Assembly (NCBI RefSeq): GCF_016411865.1 | Contig: NZ_JAEKJA010000010.1 | Location: forward strand, 186,001 to 250,000 | Reading direction: 5' to 3' | DNA: 64,000 bases | DNA from: Acuticoccus mangrovi | Lineage (GTDB): Bacteria; Pseudomonadota; Alphaproteobacteria; Rhizobiales; Amorphaceae | Part shown: positions 8,427-16,358 of the stretch, piece by piece | Numbering within the stretch: position 1 is the first letter of the stretch | Layout of the letters: each line of letters opens with the position of its first letter | The notes under the pieces: generated by a model | The model's database searches: none | The model's input: the letters and a program-made list of their open reading frames with translations, nothing else | Told to the model about the DNA's origin: nothing | Translations under genes and position numbers: made by a program

Positions 8427-9635
8427 TCAAAGGTCGCTCTGCGGGCCGGTGTAGCGGGCGCGCGGGCGGATCGGGCGGTCGCTCGCCTGCTGCTCCAATG
8501 CGTGCGAGATCCAGCCGACGCAGCGGCCGAGGAGAAACAGCGTGATGGCCGCGTCGGGCGGGAGGGAGAGCGTCCGCCGCATCGCGACGAGCGCGATGTT
8601 GAGGTTCGGGTGCTTGCCGAGATGCCCCGCCATGGCGTCGACGACGGCGAGGCAAGGGGAGCCCGATGGCAGGCGCTCCAGGATCGCGCGGGCCCGCGGG
8701 TCACCGTCCTCGTGGAGCTGCAGACCGAAGATGGGCGGCGCCTCGCTCCGTTCCAGCCGCACCCGGAGCGCGCCGGCGTCATCTTCGGTCTCGGCCTCCT
8801 CGAACACGCGTTCGATCAGCGCCATCTGCCCGGCGTGGAACGGCGAGCCGTAGGCGGCGAGGCCGGCGCACACGCAGGCGGCCAGCGAGGCGCCGGTGGA
8901 GGCGACGACGCGCACGCCGAAGGTCGCCGTGTTGAGCTCGTAGTCGGCGGAGAGGGAGAGGGCGAGGCGGCAGAGATCGGCGGCGTCGGCCCCGAGCCCC
9001 CAGTGCTCGCTCAATTGCATGTGGACGGGCCGCGCGTCCGCCCGCCGCCCCAAGACGACCGCGAGCATCGTGCGAAGCACCGCGGCCGCGTCCGCGAGAT
9101 CGGATTGCCGCGCATGCGGATGATCGGCCGGGGCGTTCGCCGCGAGCCGCGCCATCGCCACGAGACAGCGTCGCTCGACCCGGCCCTCGCGCAGCGCGCC
9201 GACGCGCGGGGCGGGCTCGGGCCCGTGTGGCGCGGCGAAGATGTCGGCGGTGCAGTCCCACAGCAGCGCCGCCGTCTCCTCGAGCGTCGCCCCGGCGGAC
9301 CACGCCACGATGTCGTGCCCCCGATAGAGGATGCGCCGCTCGTCGATCGCGGAGATCTCCGACGACATCACCGGCAGGCCGAAGTCGAGCGCCGAGATGG
9401 CGGCCTCGTTGGGGCGCTTCGCGAGCCGCTTGCGGCGCACGAGCGCCTCGAGGTCCTTCAGGTTGTAGGTGCGCTTGCGCGGGTCGGCCGGATCCGTGCG
9501 CGTGCGCACCAGGCCACGGCTCACATAGGCGTAGAGCGTGGCGCTGCGCACGCCGAGAATCTCGATGGCGAGCGCCGACGACACGTACGGCTCGCGCGCG
9601 GGGAGGGGAGGCTCGCGCGGGGGGACAGGCGCCAT
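8427..9635 (-). CDS. Helix-turn-helix/citrate-synthase-like fusion protein, catalytic residues replaced
   Basis: About 402 residues from ATG 9635 (an in-frame ATG at 9680 is possible). The N-terminal 75 residues form a MerR-like DNA-binding helix-turn-helix (ALAIEILGVRSATLYAYVSRGLV region). The rest aligns with citrate synthase. The conserved HADHELN is SADYELN here. The active-site histidine in FGHRVYK is leucine (FGLQLHE, about residue 305), and the aspartate in NVDFALA is asparagine (NLNIALV, about 346). One histidine (GSPFHAGQ) remains. It therefore looks unable to make citrate by the usual mechanism and may instead sense an acyl-CoA or 2-oxo acid. It shares a divergent, operator-bearing promoter with the FMN dehydrogenase. 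Confidence 0.85.
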   Translation of the reverse strand: MAPVPPREPPLPAREPYVSSALAIEILGVRSATLYAYVSRGLVRTRTDPADPRKRTYNLKDLEALVRRKRLAKRPNEAAISALDFGLPVMSSEISAIDERRILYRGHDIVAWSAGATLEETAALLWDCTADIFAAPHGPEPAPRVGALREGRVERRCLVAMARLAANAPADHPHARQSDLADAAAVLRTMLAVVLGRRADARPVHMQLSEHWGLGADAADLCRLALSLSADYELNTATFGVRVVASTGASLAACVCAGLAAYGSPFHAGQMALIERVFEEAETEDDAGALRVRLERSEAPPIFGLQLHEDGDPRARAILERLPSGSPCLAVVDAMAGHLGKHPNLNIALVAMRRTLSLPPDAAITLFLLGRCVGWISHALEQQASDRPIRPRARYTGPQSDL

Positions 9636-9685
9636 CGCATGCGGATCCACATCAACGCGTGTGCCGGATTGACACCCCATAAGTG

Positions 9686-9707
9686 TGATGACAATTTGTG
9701 ATCAAAT
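9686..9707. promoter_or_regulatory. GntR-type operator, copy D (divergent promoter)
   Basis: Operator copy TGATGACA...TTTGTGATCA placed between the divergent HTH/citrate-synthase-like gene (minus) and the alpha-hydroxy-acid dehydrogenase gene (plus), so it could control both. It overlaps the ATG at 9685, which supports the downstream TTG start for the dehydrogenase. Confidence 0.65.
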
Positions 9708-9729
9708 CAAGCGTAGAAAGCAGGTTGCC

Positions 9730-10869
9730 TTGTCCGCCAGAGCGCCCGTCAACGTGGACGACTATCGATCGATGGCGCGCCGCGTCCTCCCGCGCATGCT
9801 CTACGACTTCGTCGACGGCGGCGCCCTCGATGAGCGGACCTCGGCGCGCAATCGCGAGGGCTTCGCGTCGTGGTGGCTGCGGGGCCGGAGCTTTCGCTCG
9901 TCGAGCGAGATCGACACCAGCCTCACCCTGCTCGGCACGCCGTGCTCGATGCCGGTGCTCACCGCGCCGACCGGGGCGAGCGGGCTCCTGTGGCCGCACG
10001 GCGAGGAGGCGACGGCCGCCGCGGCCGCCTCGCGCGGCATCATCATGGAGGTGAGCGCCGGCTCGCTCGCTCCGATGGAGGAGATCGCCGCCGCGAGCAG
10101 CGGTCCCAAGTGGCTGCAGCTCTTTCTCTACAAGGATCGCGGCTTGACGCTCGAGTTCCTCCAGCGGGCGAAGGCCGCCGGCTACACCGCCGTCTGCGTC
10201 ACGACCGACTGCCCGGTCCACGGTCGGCGGGAGAGGGACGAGCGCAACGGCTTCACCATCAACCAGACGCTCGGGCTGACGACGATCCTCGATGCGGCCT
10301 TCCATTGGCGCTGGTGGCGGCGCATGGCCGGCAGCGGCCGCTTCTCGATGCGCAATTTCGAGGGGAGGGCGACGGGCGGCATGAGCGACATGGCCGCCTA
10401 CATCGCGAGCGTGCTCGATCCCTCGGTCGGCTGGGACGATCTCTCCTGGCTGCGCACCAACTGGGACGGTCCGCTGGTGGTGAAGGGCATCTGCGATCCC
10501 GACGACGCCGACGAGGCGATCGCGCGCGGTGCCGACGCCATCCAGATCTCCAACCACGGCGGCCGTCAGCTCGACGGCACGCTCGCCAGCATCGACGCCC
10601 TGCCGGGCGTCGCCGAGCGCGTCGCCGGCCGCGTCCCCGTCCTGCTCGACGGTGGCGTGCGGCGAGGCACCGACGTCATGAAGGCTCTCGCGCTCGGGGC
10701 GACCGCCTGCGTCATCGGTCGCAGCCACCTCTGGGGCCTCGCCGTGAACGGCCAGGCCGGCGTTGAGGCCGTCCTCGACATCATCCGCGCCGAGCTCGTC
10801 AACGCCATGACGATCGGCGGCTGGGCCTCGCTCGACGCGCTCGACCACACCGCCGTCCGGCGCCTCTAG
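9730..10869 (+). CDS. FMN-dependent alpha-hydroxy-acid dehydrogenase/oxidase
   Basis: Member of the glycolate oxidase / L-lactate dehydrogenase (LldD) / mandelate dehydrogenase family, about 379 residues, a TIM barrel binding FMN. Diagnostic motifs: MLYDFVDGGA near the N-terminus, TAPTGASGLLWPHGE, the active-site SNHGGRQLDG with catalytic His and Arg, and the phosphate-binding LLDGGVRRGTDVMKALALGA. It oxidises a 2-hydroxy acid to a 2-oxo acid. A TTG start at 9730 is chosen because AGCAGG lies just upstream and the longer frame starts inside the operator. In this cluster it might oxidise glycolate or another hydroxy acid released from the substrate. Confidence 0.92.
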   Translation: MSARAPVNVDDYRSMARRVLPRMLYDFVDGGALDERTSARNREGFASWWLRGRSFRSSSEIDTSLTLLGTPCSMPVLTAPTGASGLLWPHGEEATAAAAASRGIIMEVSAGSLAPMEEIAAASSGPKWLQLFLYKDRGLTLEFLQRAKAAGYTAVCVTTDCPVHGRRERDERNGFTINQTLGLTTILDAAFHWRWWRRMAGSGRFSMRNFEGRATGGMSDMAAYIASVLDPSVGWDDLSWLRTNWDGPLVVKGICDPDDADEAIARGADAIQISNHGGRQLDGTLASIDALPGVAERVAGRVPVLLDGGVRRGTDVMKALALGATACVIGRSHLWGLAVNGQAGVEAVLDIIRAELVNAMTIGGWASLDALDHTAVRRL

Positions 10870-10930
10870 CCCACTTTCCGCCTCGACGATGCCGCGGGTC
10901 GCTCGCGGCATCTTGACGTCCAATCATATG

Positions 10931-10952
10931 TCATCACAATAAGTGATCACAT
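10931..10952. promoter_or_regulatory. GntR-type operator, copy E
   Basis: Operator copy TCATCACAATAAGTGATCAC, ending about 18 nt before the start of the enolase-superfamily gene. It probably controls the three-gene unit 10971-14377 by blocking transcription initiation. Confidence 0.65.
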
Positions 10953-10970
10953 AATCGGAATGAGCCACTG

Positions 10971-12131
10971 ATGGTCCAAATCGCATCCATCGAAACAATG
11001 CTGGTCCGCCTCCCCACCCGGCGGGTGCACAAATGGACCGGACTGACCGAGCCCATCGGCCAGTATCTCCTGGTGAAGATGACCGGCAGCGACGGTTCGG
11101 TGGGCTGGGGCGAGGCGCCTGCGCTGAAGGATTGGGGCGGCGAGTTCGGCCGCTACTTCGGCGAGAGTGCCGCGGTCGTGGAGCTCGTCATCGAGCGCTA
11201 TCTCGCGCCGACCATCGAGGGTCTCGAGATCGCGCGCCCGGCGGAGCTCCACCGGCGGATGGACGCCATGGTGAAGGGCTATCCCTACGCCAAGGCGGCG
11301 CTCGACTTCGCCTACTACGACCTGACCGGAAAGGTGCTCGGACTGCCGGTGCACGCGCTCCTCGGTGGGCTCCTGCGCGAGAACGTCGCCGTCACCCACT
11401 CCATCGGCCTTCTCGGCGTCGACGAGGCCGTCTCGGAGGTGAAGCAGGTGGTGGCGGACGGCATCCGCACCATCAAGATCAAGGTCGGCGTCGATCCCGA
11501 CCGCGACGTCGCCATCGTCACCGCGATCCGCGAGGCCGTCGGCCCCGACGTCAATCTCTGCGTCGACGCCAACGAGGGCTACAAGACGCCCGGCCAGGCG
11601 ATCCAGACCATTCGGCGCATCGAAGAGTGCGGCCTCATCTACGTCGAGCAGCCGGTGATGGGGATCGAGCGGATCGCCCGCGTCGCCGAAGCGATCGACA
11701 TTCCCGTGATGGCCGACGAGTCGGCGTGGAACGCCCACGACGTGATCCAGATCGTGGCGCAGAAGGCCGCCCAGATCGTCTCGATCTACACGACGAAGCC
11801 CGGCGGCCTTTATAAGGCCATGCAGGTCTCGGCCGTGTGCGAGGCGGCCGGCATCATCTGCAACGTCAACGGCTCCGTGGAGACCGGCGTCGGCAACCTC
11901 GCCAACGTGCATCTCGCCGCCGCGGCGCCCGCCGCCGTCTTGTCGAACGTCATTCCCGTGTCGGTGCCGGCCGAGCACCTCAACGGGCGGATCGGCGGCA
12001 TCTACTACGCCGACGACCTTCTCGCCGAGCCGATGACGTTCGCCGACGGCGGGGTGCGCGTTCCCACCGGCCCCGGCATGGGGATCGCGGTGGACGAGGC
12101 CAAGGTCGCGAAATACCGGATCAATCTCTGA
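10971..12131 (+). CDS. Enolase-superfamily enzyme (muconate-lactonising / mandelate-racemase-like)
   Basis: 386 residues with the two-domain enolase fold. The barrel shows the residues of the muconate-lactonising subgroup: KIK at 169-171, metal ligands Asp199 (CVDAN), Glu226 (VEQP) and Asp249 (MADES), and Lys276 (TTKPGG) as the opposite base. Members abstract an alpha-proton next to a carboxylate, giving cycloisomerisation, dehydration, epimerisation or racemisation; N-succinylamino-acid and dipeptide epimerases share the double-lysine layout. It heads an operon with the M24-like protein (10 nt downstream) and the oxidoreductase. An epimerase of an N-substituted amino acid would fit the opine theme, but this is inference. 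Confidence 0.92.
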   Translation: MVQIASIETMLVRLPTRRVHKWTGLTEPIGQYLLVKMTGSDGSVGWGEAPALKDWGGEFGRYFGESAAVVELVIERYLAPTIEGLEIARPAELHRRMDAMVKGYPYAKAALDFAYYDLTGKVLGLPVHALLGGLLRENVAVTHSIGLLGVDEAVSEVKQVVADGIRTIKIKVGVDPDRDVAIVTAIREAVGPDVNLCVDANEGYKTPGQAIQTIRRIEECGLIYVEQPVMGIERIARVAEAIDIPVMADESAWNAHDVIQIVAQKAAQIVSIYTTKPGGLYKAMQVSAVCEAAGIICNVNGSVETGVGNLANVHLAAAAPAAVLSNVIPVSVPAEHLNGRIGGIYYADDLLAEPMTFADGGVRVPTGPGMGIAVDEAKVAKYRINL

Positions 12132-12141
12132 GGAGCCGCCG

Positions 12142-13278
12142 ATGCGCACGCCAATTGTGGAGCGGATGACGGGGCTCCTGGCCCGCAAGGGGCTCGACGC
12201 GATCGTCACGAGCTCGCCGGAGAATTTCGCCTATCTCACGGGCTTCGTCGTGCCGACGCAGCCGTTGATCCGGCACCGCCACGCGATGGCGATCGTGACC
12301 GCGTCGGGCGAAGAGGCCGTGTTCGCGGTGGACATGGAGGAGAGCACCGTTCGCGGGAAGCTGCCCGAGACGCCGCTCTCGGTCTGGCGCGAGTTCCACG
12401 ACGACCCGATGGAGGTGCTCGCCGAGACGCTCAAGGGGCTGGGCCTTGCCGCCGCATCGATCGGCCTCGAGTTCGATTATCTCCCGGCCGGCGACTACGC
12501 CCGCCTCGTGGGGTTCATGCCCGACGCGCGCTTCGTGCCGGTGGAGAAGGACATCGCGCTGCTGCGCCAGATCAAGACGCCGGACGAGGTCGCCCTCATC
12601 CACCGCCTCGCGCGCATCGCCGACGAGGCGATCTGCGACAGCTTCGCCGCGGTGAAGGCCGGCGACACCGAAATGGACATCGCCGCGGTGCTGACGCGGC
12701 GGATCTACGAGCTCGGCGCCGAGGACTTCAAGCTGCTCATCGTGGCGACCGGCGAGCGCAGCCAGCTGCCCAATGTCGGTCCCTCGCTGCGTATCCTGCA
12801 GCGGGGCGACGTCTGCCGGGTCGAGATCTTCGCCGTCATCGCGGGCTATCAGGCGGGCGTCTGCCGCACCGCCTACGTGCAGGAGCCGCCGCCGATGGCG
12901 GAGGAGATCTGGAAGCTGATGGTCGAGTGCAAGTACGCGATCCTCGACCAGATCCGCCCCGGCGCGAGCTGCCTCGCCGTCTACAACGACTTCATCCGCC
13001 GCCTGGCGACGATGAACCTGCCGCCCATCTCGTTCGTCGGCCATGGCATCGGCCTGCACCTTCACGAGGACCCTTATATCGGGGCGACGCCGATCCTCGG
13101 CTCGCCGGCCGGCGATGCCACGATCGAGGCGGACATGGTGCTCGGCTTCGAGCCGCTCTGCTACCGCACCGGCTACGGCTTCGGCGTCCAGAACAAGGAC
13201 GTGCTGCACGTCACCGCGAACGGCTCCGTCCTCCTGTCGGACAAGGCCGATACCGACACCATGATCCGCATCGCCTGA
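12142..13278 (+). CDS. M24/creatinase-family protein lacking canonical metal ligands
   Basis: 378 residues with the N-terminal creatinase domain and C-terminal pita-bread domain of the Xaa-Pro peptidase/creatinase family. The five M24 metal ligands are largely missing: the first Asp is Glu228 (VEIFAVIAGYQ), the second is replaced (AGVCRT, Gly239), and the last Glu is Lys352 (GVQNKDVLHV). His301 (GHGIGLHLHED) and Glu337 (LGFEPLCY) remain. This resembles creatinase, which uses the fold for C-N hydrolysis without metal. It is preceded by a good ribosome-binding site (GAGGAG). Likely a hydrolase of a small C-N bonded compound rather than a peptidase. Confidence 0.9.
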   Translation: MRTPIVERMTGLLARKGLDAIVTSSPENFAYLTGFVVPTQPLIRHRHAMAIVTASGEEAVFAVDMEESTVRGKLPETPLSVWREFHDDPMEVLAETLKGLGLAAASIGLEFDYLPAGDYARLVGFMPDARFVPVEKDIALLRQIKTPDEVALIHRLARIADEAICDSFAAVKAGDTEMDIAAVLTRRIYELGAEDFKLLIVATGERSQLPNVGPSLRILQRGDVCRVEIFAVIAGYQAGVCRTAYVQEPPPMAEEIWKLMVECKYAILDQIRPGASCLAVYNDFIRRLATMNLPPISFVGHGIGLHLHEDPYIGATPILGSPAGDATIEADMVLGFEPLCYRTGYGFGVQNKDVLHVTANGSVLLSDKADTDTMIRIA

Positions 13279-13291
13279 GGGGCTAAGCGCC

Positions 13292-14377
13292 ATGACACAG
13301 CAGCCACCGGCCTGCGACATCCTCCTTCTCGGCACCGGCTTCTTCGCCGAGGTGATGCTGACGGACCTTTCCGCCACCGCGACGACACCGCTGCGCGTGG
13401 TGGTGGGCGGGCGCAACGCGGCGCGCATGGGATGGCTCGTCGACGCCTGCCGCTCGCGCGCCGTCATCCACGACACGCCGATCCGCTTCGACTGGCGGGA
13501 GGTCGACTTCACGTCGGCAGAGACGCTCGCCGAGGCGATCGGTGCGCTGCGGCCGAAGGTGGTGGTGCAGGCGGCGTCGCTCCAGTCGCCGTGGAAGGTG
13601 GACATCGGCGACAGCGCGTGGAGCCACCTCGTGGCCCGTGCCGGCTTCGGCACCACCATCGCCTTCAACGCGATGCTCGCCTGGCGGGCGGCGGAAGCGG
13701 TCCGCCTCCTCGGCGATCGCTGCCATTTCGTCAATACCTGCTACCCGGACGGGGTGAACCCACTCCTCGAGGCGGCGGGCCTTCCGATCACCACCGGTGT
13801 CGGCAATATCGGGATCTTCCCGGGCCTCATCGGTGGCCGTCTCCCCGCCGAAGACCTTGCGGACTTCCGCGTGCTCGCCCACCACCGCCATCTGGTCGAG
13901 TGGCGCAAGCCGGGGCCGGAGCGGGCGGGCGCGCCGGTGCGCGCCTGGTGTGGAGCAAAGGAGCTTGAGGGCATCAACGCCATGACCCTCGACATCCAGC
14001 TTCCCTACCGCGATCTCAATCTGATCTCGGCGGCGAGCGCCGTGCCGGTGCTCCTCGCTCTCGCCGGGGAGGGGGCGCGGCGCTGCCACGTGCCAGGCCC
14101 CTATGGCCTCCCGGGCGGCTATCCGGCGACGGTCGACGAGACGGGCCTCCGTCTCGACCTGCCGCCGGGGCTTTCCGAAGCGGAAGCGATCGCCTGGAAC
14201 CGGCAGTTCGAGGAGGCCGACGGCGTGTCGGTGCGCGACGGGCGCGTCACCTACTCGGCGAACGCGCGGGCGGCCCTCGCCGAGCACAGCGTCGAGATCG
14301 CCGAGGGCTTCGCCGCCGCCGACCTCGAGGACGCCTTTGCCGCGGTCACGGCGCTGCGGGAACGGCTCGGCGGCTGA
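13292..14377 (+). CDS. Saccharopine-dehydrogenase-like NAD(P)-binding protein
   Basis: 361 residues with an N-terminal Rossmann fold (ILLLGTGFFAEVML, then VVVGGRNAARMGWLVDACR) and the block PKVVVQAASLQSPW, which recall saccharopine dehydrogenase / homospermidine-synthase-like proteins. The remainder is not strongly diagnostic. These enzymes make or break secondary amines between an amino acid and a 2-oxo acid or amine, which again fits an opine-like pathway. It is the last gene of the enolase operon, 13 nt after the M24 gene, and converges on the CoxS-CoxG fusion gene. Exact reaction unknown. Confidence 0.75.
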   Translation: MTQQPPACDILLLGTGFFAEVMLTDLSATATTPLRVVVGGRNAARMGWLVDACRSRAVIHDTPIRFDWREVDFTSAETLAEAIGALRPKVVVQAASLQSPWKVDIGDSAWSHLVARAGFGTTIAFNAMLAWRAAEAVRLLGDRCHFVNTCYPDGVNPLLEAAGLPITTGVGNIGIFPGLIGGRLPAEDLADFRVLAHHRHLVEWRKPGPERAGAPVRAWCGAKELEGINAMTLDIQLPYRDLNLISAASAVPVLLALAGEGARRCHVPGPYGLPGGYPATVDETGLRLDLPPGLSEAEAIAWNRQFEEADGVSVRDGRVTYSANARAALAEHSVEIAEGFAAADLEDAFAAVTALRERLGG

Positions 14378-14430
14378 TCGCGTCCGGCCCGGCGGGTCGC
14401 CTCAAGGCTCGCCGGCGGGGTGGGGCGACG

Positions 14431-15567
14431 TCAGCCTCGCCGGAAGAGGCGGCTCAGCCAGTCCTTGACGGCGGACAGGAGGAGGGCGCCCGCGCTCAGT
14501 TCGCCGGCGCCTTCGGCCGGGGTGCGGCCGGCGAGGGCGGCGTCGAGATTCTCGGCGAAGGCGCGGGTGAGGCGGGCGGCGAGGTCGCGGGCGATGCCGC
14601 CGCGGCTCACCTGCGCCAGCGCGCCCACGAGCATATATTCCACCGCCACCGAAACGCGCGTCGTGCCCGGCGCAGGCTCGCTCAGCGTGTAGACCACGCG
14701 GCCCGACGCGCGGGTGGCGCTGCCCTGGTCGGTGCCGCGCCCGGTGATGGTGCCGGTGTGGGTGGCGGCGTCGTTCGCGATCTCGCCCTCGCCGGCGAAG
14801 CGGGCGCCCATCGGGCCGAGGCGAATGCGCATCTCGCCCTCGAAATGGTCGTCCGACAGCGCGGTGAGGTGCGCGCCCGGCATCGCGGCGACGACCTTGC
14901 GCGGATCCTCGAAGAAGGCCCACACGCGGGCCCGCGGAAAGGCCACGGTGAAGGCCTGGTTGATGCGCGTCGCCCCGTTCTCCGCCTCCTCGAAGGTGAT
15001 CGGCTCGAGGCGCGCGGTGGAGGCGGGGCCCGCCTCGTCGGCGAGCGTCACCGCGAGCGGGCGAGCGGGGCTCACGAGCGGGGCGAGGGTCACGGGATCG
15101 TTGGCGGCGGCCTCGGCGCAGGTCGCCTCGATCGCCTTCACGATGCCCACATAGCCGGTGCAGCGGCACAGGTTGCCGGCGAGCTCCTTGCGGATGGTGG
15201 CCGCGTCCGCCCCGGGCAGGCGCATGACGATGTCGCGCGCCATCATCATCATGCCCGGCGTGCAGTAGCCGCACTGCAGCGCGTGCTCGCGGGAGAAGGC
15301 CTCGCGCAGCTTGACCGCCACCGGGTCGGCGTCGATCCCCTCGATGGTGGTGATCTCGGCGCCCTCGAGCGTCGCCGGAAAGGTGATGCAGGAGCGCGCC
15401 GGCACGCCGTCGATGAGCACGGTGCAGGCGCCGCAGATGCCGTGCTCGCAGCCGATGTGGGTACCGGTCAGGAGCTGCTGCTCCCGCAGGAAGTCGGCGA
15501 GGTGCGTGCGCGGCTCCACCTCGCAGGAGACGGGCGCGCCGTTCACGGTGAGGTTGACGAGCGTCAT
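14431..15567 (-). CDS. CoxS-CoxG fusion: 2Fe-2S subunit of a molybdenum hydroxylase with C-terminal SRPBCC/CoxG domain
   Basis: 378 residues. Residues 1 to about 165 are a standard small iron-sulfur subunit with both [2Fe-2S] motifs: Cys40, Cys45, Cys48 and Cys60, then QCGYCTPGM and GNLCRCTGY. After a short linker, about 185-330 match the CoxG family (SRPBCC fold; LTALSDDHFEGEMRIRLGPM region), followed by an alanine/leucine-rich tail ending in LSRLFRRG. CoxG is normally a separate protein that helps recruit CO-dehydrogenase-like enzymes to the membrane, so the fusion could tether this enzyme. The start overlaps the coxM-like stop by 4 nt. Last gene of the LMS operon. Confidence 0.92.
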   Translation of the reverse strand: MTLVNLTVNGAPVSCEVEPRTHLADFLREQQLLTGTHIGCEHGICGACTVLIDGVPARSCITFPATLEGAEITTIEGIDADPVAVKLREAFSREHALQCGYCTPGMMMMARDIVMRLPGADAATIRKELAGNLCRCTGYVGIVKAIEATCAEAAANDPVTLAPLVSPARPLAVTLADEAGPASTARLEPITFEEAENGATRINQAFTVAFPRARVWAFFEDPRKVVAAMPGAHLTALSDDHFEGEMRIRLGPMGARFAGEGEIANDAATHTGTITGRGTDQGSATRASGRVVYTLSEPAPGTTRVSVAVEYMLVGALAQVSRGGIARDLAARLTRAFAENLDAALAGRTPAEGAGELSAGALLLSAVKDWLSRLFRRG

Positions 15568-16358
15568 GCGGCAATTCCTGTCGTCGCCTCGGCCATCGCG
15601 CGGCGGGCGGCGGTCCTGTGGAGGCGCTGGCGCACCGGATCGGCGCCGAGATCGAGGGTGGCGAGGCGGGCGTCGAGGTCGGCGAAGTCGCCCTCGAGGA
15701 GCTGCGGCGGTGCCTCGGTGGCGCCCACGGCGAGGCGGGTGACGCCGGTGTCGGGGTCGTGGAAGGCGGCGGCCATCGCCTCGGCGAACTCGCCCACCTT
15801 GCGGCAGAACTTCACGTAGCCGAAGCGGGCGGCGGCGGACGCCTTGGGCACCTCCACGGCGACGATCACCTCGCCCTCGCCGAGCGCCGGGGCGAAGGCG
15901 CCCCGCACGAAGCCTGCGACGGGTGCGCGCCGCACGCCGCGGGGGCCGGCGACGCGCACCTTGGCGCCGAGCGCGGTGAGGGCGGTGGGCCAGTCGGCGG
16001 CGGGGTCGGCGTGGGCGAGGCTGCCGCCGATGGTGCCGCGATTGCGCACCGCGCGGTAGGCGATGCCGCTCGCAACGCGGGCAAGAGCGCCGCCCGCCGC
16101 GTCGGGCACCCTGCCGTCCTCGATGGCCGCGTGGGTGACGGCGGCGCCGTAGACCACCATGTCGGCCGTCTCCTCCACCGCCGACAGCTCCGGGATGCGG
16201 GTGAGATTGACGATCAGCCGGGGCTGGGCGAGGCGCAGGTTCAGCATCGGGCCGAGCGACTGGAAACCGCTCGCCGCCTTGGCGTCCTCCGTCTGCAGCG
16301 CCTTGACCGCCTCGCCGACGTCCTTGGCGAGGAGGAGATCGAAGCGGCCGGCCTTCAT
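15564..16358 (-). CDS. CoxM-like FAD-binding subunit of a molybdenum hydroxylase
   Basis: 264 residues, medium subunit of the xanthine-oxidase family. The FAD-binding block RNRGTIGGSLAHADPAADWP is intact, and the C-terminal part is the CO-dehydrogenase flavoprotein C-terminal domain. It passes electrons from the 2Fe-2S centres to FAD and on to an acceptor. ATGA-type 4-nt overlaps on both sides tie it to the large and small subunit genes. Confidence 0.93.
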   Translation of the reverse strand: MKAGRFDLLLAKDVGEAVKALQTEDAKAASGFQSLGPMLNLRLAQPRLIVNLTRIPELSAVEETADMVVYGAAVTHAAIEDGRVPDAAGGALARVASGIAYRAVRNRGTIGGSLAHADPAADWPTALTALGAKVRVAGPRGVRRAPVAGFVRGAFAPALGEGEVIVAVEVPKASAAARFGYVKFCRKVGEFAEAMAAAFHDPDTGVTRLAVGATEAPPQLLEGDFADLDARLATLDLGADPVRQRLHRTAARRAMAEATTGIAA

